Shown one piece after another: positions 35,562 to 38,497 of a DNA stretch of 38,497 nucleotides (position 1 is the stretch's first letter; each line of letters starts with the position of its first letter). This DNA comes from Saccoglossus kowalevskii (taxonomy: Eukaryota; Hemichordata; Enteropneusta; Harrimaniidae). The notes beneath the pieces were generated by a model, which was given only the letters and a program-made list of their open reading frames with translations, made no database searches and was not told the DNA's origin. The position numbers and the translations under genes are program-made. The stretch is from the NCBI RefSeq assembly GCF_000003605.2, contig NW_003108664.1, forward strand, positions 3,651 through 42,147, given 5' to 3'.

Positions 35562-35569
35562 TATATAAG
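35562..35569 (+). promoter_or_regulatory. TATATAAG motif, one per unit (example copy, U38)
   Basis: A perfect match to the Pol II TATA consensus (TATAWAAG) recurs at the same place in most units. It is TATATCAG in U0, U1, U23 and U34, is lost in U15 and U19, and is deleted in U28. It lies 342 nt upstream of the 5S-like segment, so it is not a Pol III upstream box for it. In DNA this AT-rich, chance origin before amplification is likely. No initiator is evident 25-30 nt downstream. Confidence 0.2.
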
Positions 35570-35910
35570 CAGATTATCACAACAGTCAAGCGAAAAATCG
35601 ACAACAAACTGGTTACAAAGTTGTGAAAAGCGATTGCAAAGTTGGTAGTTTCATTCGGGATTGTTACCTGTGATATCATAATAACATGTCCCATAGTTAA
35701 AAGTTCGAAAATGTGAATAAATATTTCGTACATTGATGTTAAATTACCGTAGTGTTACTCCAAGTATGTAGAGGTCATAGGTCAATCCTAGAAGGTATTT
35801 GTGCAAGCAATATCGATTTTAAGACATCCAAAAACATGAAATAGTCGCCAATTCGGTTTAATTTCAAATAAGTCTTGCAGCTGAGTGGTTGGGTGACTGA
35901 CAAATGTTTT

Positions 35911-35972
35911 AAGTAAAGCACGATCGGGCGTGGTTAGTACTTGCATGGGAGACTCCCTGAATACACGAGCTG
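35911..35972 (+). pseudogene. 5S rRNA-like segment in U38 (reference copy)
   Basis: The 62-nt segment follows animal 5S rRNA positions ~49 to ~113 in order. It begins with AAGTAAAGCA, which resembles the start of box A (AAGCTAAGCA in vertebrates, AAGTTAAGCA in many invertebrates). Then come TCGGGC, the 13-nt core TGGTTAGTACTTG, ATGGGAGAC from box C, CCT, GAATAC and GCTG. Against vertebrate 5S from memory, 46 of 54 aligned positions match up to GAATAC, with one 2-nt gap after CCT. The first ~48 nt of a 5S gene are not recognisable upstream; only GTCT (35872-35875) might correspond to its 5' end, and that is too short to support. The segment is identical in 12 of 41 copies. It cannot be a working 5S gene as it stands, because the 5' half is missing or unrecognisable and box C is altered. 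I call it a 5S-derived relic. Confidence 0.85.
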
Positions 35973-36245
35973 TTGCATTTACTTTCTTTTTTCATCACAC
36001 ACATGGAAATGATATAATGCAACGTTCCTGCCTTTTTCCTTACTGTGATGTCAATCATTTATAGTTGAAAATCGTGGCATTTTCGTAAGTTTTTTTATTT
36101 AATGGAATGTTTTAAAATTCATTCCAAATTTCGAAAACAAGCTGTTGATGCTGTCGGCACGTAGTGGGTTGTAAGATGTTAACGCACAGCGCAAAGTTGC
36201 TCAAAGTGAGTGCAAATTTGTGTAAAGTCATTGAAAAGTCTATAG

Positions 36246-37179
36246 ATGTATTTGTACATATGTCCCAAGTTGTTGGCATATAGAAACGCGCAGTGTAACG
36301 TCGACAAATTTAATAAAAGCCAGTTGAAAGCAGTCAATAAATGTTCACATGAGCTGACTGTAAAATGGCAGAAAACAGCGTGCAAAGTTGCAAAAAACGA
36401 AGGAAATGTTGGCGGAGTTGCTTGTATATTTAACCTAAGTCATTATCATAACAACCCCGCAGTTAAATTTCGAAAATATTAAGTAAATATTGCGTGAATG
36501 CCTCATATATAAGCAGATTATCACAACAGTCAAGCGAAAAATCGACAACAAACTGGTTACAAAGTTGTGAAAAGCGATTGCAAAGTTGGTAGTTTCATTC
36601 GGGATTGTTACCTGTGATATCATAATAACATGTCCCATAGTTAAAAGTTCGAAAATGTGAATAAATATTTCGTACATTGATGTTAAATTACCGTAGTGTT
36701 ACTCCAAGTATGTAGAGGTCATAGGTCAATCCTAGAAGGTATTTGTACAAGCAATATCGAATTTAAGGCGTCCAAAAACATGAAATAGTCGCCAATTCGG
36801 TTTAATTTCAAATAAGTCTTGCAGCTGAGTGGTTGGGTGACTGACATATGTTTTAAGTAAAGCACGATCGGGCGTGGTTAGTACTTGCATGGGAGACTCC
36901 CTGAATACACGAGCTGTTGAATTTACTTTGTTTTTTCATCACACACATGGAAATGATATAAGGCAACGTTCCTGCCTTTTTCCTTACTGTGATGGCAATC
37001 ATTTATAGTTGAAAATCGTGGCATTTTTGTAAGTTTTTTTATTTAATGGAATGTTTTAAAATTCCTTCCAAATTTCGAGAACAAGCTGTTGATGCTGTCG
37101 GCACGTAGTGGGTTGTAAGATGTTAACGCACAGCGCAAAGTTGTTCAAAGTGAGTGCAAAGTCATTGAAAAGTCTATAG
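36246..37179 (+). repeat. Satellite unit U39
   Basis: 934 bp. The first ~490 nt are identical to U38 by eye, apart from none or one change; from about 36745 it switches to GTACAAGCAATATCGAATTT. Ten nucleotides (TTGTGCAAAG, one subrepeat) are missing near 37160. Confidence 0.95.
36855..36916 (+). pseudogene. 5S rRNA-like segment in U39
   Basis: Identical to the array consensus. T3-G-T6 follows. Confidence 0.8.
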
Positions 37180-38121
37180 ATATATTTGTATATATGTCCC
37201 AAGTTGTTGGCATATAGAAACGCGCAGTGTAACGTCGACAAATTTAATAAAAGCCAGTTGAAAGCAGTCAATAAATGTTCACATGAGCTGACTGTAAAAT
37301 GGCAGAAAACAGCGTGCAAAGTTGTAAAAAACGAAGGACATGTTGGCGGAGTTGCTTGTATATTTAACCTAAGTCATTATCATGACAACCCCGCAGTTAA
37401 AATTCGAAAATATTAAGTAAATGTTGCGTGAATGCCTCATATATAAGCAGATTATCACAACAGTCAAGCGAAAAATCGACAACAAACTAGTTACAAAGTT
37501 GTGAAAAGCGATTGCAAAGTTGGTAGTTTCATTCGGGATTGTTAACTGTGATATCATAATAACATGTCCCATAGTTAAAGTTCGAAAATGTGAATAAATA
37601 TTTCGTACATTGATGTTAAATTACCGTAGTGTTACTCCAAGTATGTAGAGGTCATAGGTCAATCCTAGAAGGTATTTGTACAAGCAATATCGAATTTAAG
37701 GCATCCAAAAACATGAAATAGTCGCCAATTCGGTTCAATTTCAAATAAGTCTTGCAGCTGAGTGGTTGGGTGACTGACATATGTTTTAAGTAAAGCACGA
37801 TCGGGCGTGGTTAGTACTTGTATGGGAGACTCCCTGAATACACGAGCTGTTGCATTTACTTTTTTTTTCATCACACACATGGAAATGATATAAGGCAACG
37901 TTCCTGCCTTTTTCCTTACTGTGATGTCAATCATTTATAGTTGAAAATCGTGGCATTTTTGTAAGTTTTTTTATTTAATGGAATGTTTTAAAATTCCTTC
38001 TAAATTTCGAGAACAAGCTGTTGATGCTGTCGGCACGTAGTGGGTTGTAAGATGTTAACGCACAGCGCAAAGTTGTTCAAAGTGAGTGCAAAGTTGTGCA
38101 AAGTCATTGAAAAGTCTATAG
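37180..38121 (+). repeat. Satellite unit U40
   Basis: 942 bp. The landmark is ATATATTTGT. GTACAAGCAATATCGAATTT continues from U39. GAAGGACATGTTGG near 37335 and AACTAGTTAC near 37486 are private. Confidence 0.95.
37798..37859 (+). pseudogene. 5S rRNA-like segment in U40
   Basis: One departure, C34T (CTTGTATGGG), as in U22. A T9 run follows. Confidence 0.8.
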
Positions 38122-38497
38122 ATGTATTTGTATATATGTCCCAAGTTGTTGGCATATAGAAACGCGCAGCGTAACGTCGACAAATTTAATAAAAGCCAGT
38201 TGAAAGCAGTCAATAAATGTTCATATGAGCTGACTGTAAACTTGCAGAAAACAGCGTGCAAAGTTGTAAAAAACGAAGGAAATCTTGGCGGAGTTGCTTG
38301 TATATTTAACCTAAGTCATTATCATGACAACCCCGCAGTTAAATTTCGAAAATATTAAGTAAATGTTGCGTGAATGCCTCATATATAAGCAGATTATCAC
38401 AACAGTCAAGTGAAAAATCGACAACAAACTGGTTACAAAGTTGTGAAAAGCGATTGCAAAGTTAGTAGTTTCATTCGGGATTGTTAACTGTGATAAT
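38122..38497 (+). repeat. Satellite unit U41 (right partial)
   Basis: The first 376 nt of a unit, cut by the window edge before its 5S-like segment. CGCAGCGTAACG and GGAAATCTTGGC are private variants. Confidence 0.95.

Larger units (their letters stand above)
35302..36245 (+). repeat. Satellite unit U38 (reference copy)
   Basis: 944 bp. I used this copy as the reference for positions inside the unit. TATATAAG is at +260, the 5S-like segment at +609 to +670, and the phased AAAG block occupies the last 60 nt before each landmark. AAATTTCGAAAA occurs twice, at 35521 and 36126. Confidence 0.95.
1..38497 (+). repeat. ~943-bp satellite tandem array, 40 full units plus two partial
   Basis: The landmark ATGTATTTGT (or a one-base variant) recurs 41 times, from 768 to 38122. 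Successive spacings are 934-948 bp, with one exception of 587 bp; the mean without the exception is 942.7 bp. All copies are in the same orientation and the array runs off both ends of the window, so its true length is unknown. Copies differ mainly by scattered substitutions and 1-nt indels, many in A or T runs. Each unit carries one 5S rRNA-like segment on the + strand, so I use that strand as the array orientation. I see no coding gene, transposase, tRNA or unique island anywhere in the array. The start point of the unit is an arbitrary choice of phase. Confidence 0.99.

Noticed and set aside
35640-35665. Possible CENP-B box around TTTCATTCGGGA
   Set aside because: Only the ANNCGGG half fits; the required TTCG at the left is absent. 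Nothing else marks this as a centromeric satellite.
35717-35722. AATAAA motifs on the + strand (three per unit) as polyadenylation signals
   Set aside because: Expected frequently at this base composition, and no gene upstream of them is supported.
35878-35888. CAGCTGAGTGG, matching the tRNA A box (TRGCNNAGTGG) at 10 of 11 positions
   Set aside because: No B box (GGTTCGANTCC) follows at a usable distance; the nearest GGTTAGTACTT belongs to the 5S-like core. A tRNA-derived head remains possible but is not supported.
35947-35957. GGGAGACTCCC, a near-palindrome fitting the NF-kB/Dorsal consensus
   Set aside because: It is explained by descent from 5S box C (ATGGGAGACCGCC).
36079-36090. GTAAGT splice-donor-like motif followed by T-rich sequence, considered as a spliced-leader RNA because these are often linked to 5S repeats
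   Set aside because: No recognisable leader, Sm-site context or stem-loops, and GTAAGT is expected by chance in such DNA.
37665-37934. An 89-codon minus-strand frame containing RESPMQVLTTPDRALLK
   Set aside because: This part is the antisense of the 5S-like segment, so its conservation reflects the rRNA-derived sequence, not a protein.
1-38497. CRISPR array, LTR element or transposon with terminal repeats
   Set aside because: The repeats are head to tail without spacers, with no terminal inverted or long terminal repeats, integrase, transposase or reverse transcriptase fragments in any frame.

Overview
The whole window is one uninterrupted tandem array of an AT-rich unit about 943 bp long. 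I count 40 units lying fully inside the window plus a partial unit at each end, all in the same orientation. No unique flanking DNA is visible on either side. A hand count over one copy (35281-36240) gives about 36% G+C. I find no convincing protein-coding gene. The short reading frames that recur once per unit lie on both strands of the same DNA, are broken in several copies, and show no sign of selection for protein. This is satellite DNA of a eukaryote.

The most informative element is a 62-nt segment present once in each of 41 copies, always on the + strand. It closely resembles the 3' half of an animal 5S ribosomal RNA gene: the region of the internal control boxes A, intermediate element and C, followed by the GAATAC block and the GCTGT near the 3' end. 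Against vertebrate 5S recalled from memory, I match 46 of 54 aligned positions plus one 2-nt gap over 5S positions ~49-104. A run of at least five T, like a Pol III terminator, follows within about 20 nt in every copy. The animal-type core (TGGTTAGTACTTG, ATGGGAGAC) points to a metazoan genome; I cannot name the species. The satellite is therefore either a decayed 5S rDNA repeat (gene plus spacer) or the amplification product of a 5S-derived element of the SINE3 kind.

Layout, using units that start at the ATGTATTTGT landmark (an arbitrary phase): U0 is the partial left copy, U1-U40 are complete, U41 is the partial right copy. Ordinary unit lengths are 934-948 bp. The exception is U28 (26221-26807), which lost 357 bp and joins two sequence subfamilies. 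Linked variants define subfamilies: a left-edge/right-edge group (U2-U6 and U35-U39), a central group (mostly U10-U21, plus U30), and a TATATCAG group (U0, U1, U23, U34). Near-identical copies occur both side by side (U16/U17, U36-U39) and 15-28 kb apart (U14/U31, U1/U23, U5/U35). This is the pattern expected from repeated unequal exchange and segment duplication.

Within each unit, from the landmark, the order is: an AT-rich stretch with conserved but non-coding frames; a TATATAAG motif about 260 nt in; the 5S-like segment about 610 nt in; its T run; and a 50-nt block of AAAG motifs spaced 10-11 bp just before the next landmark.
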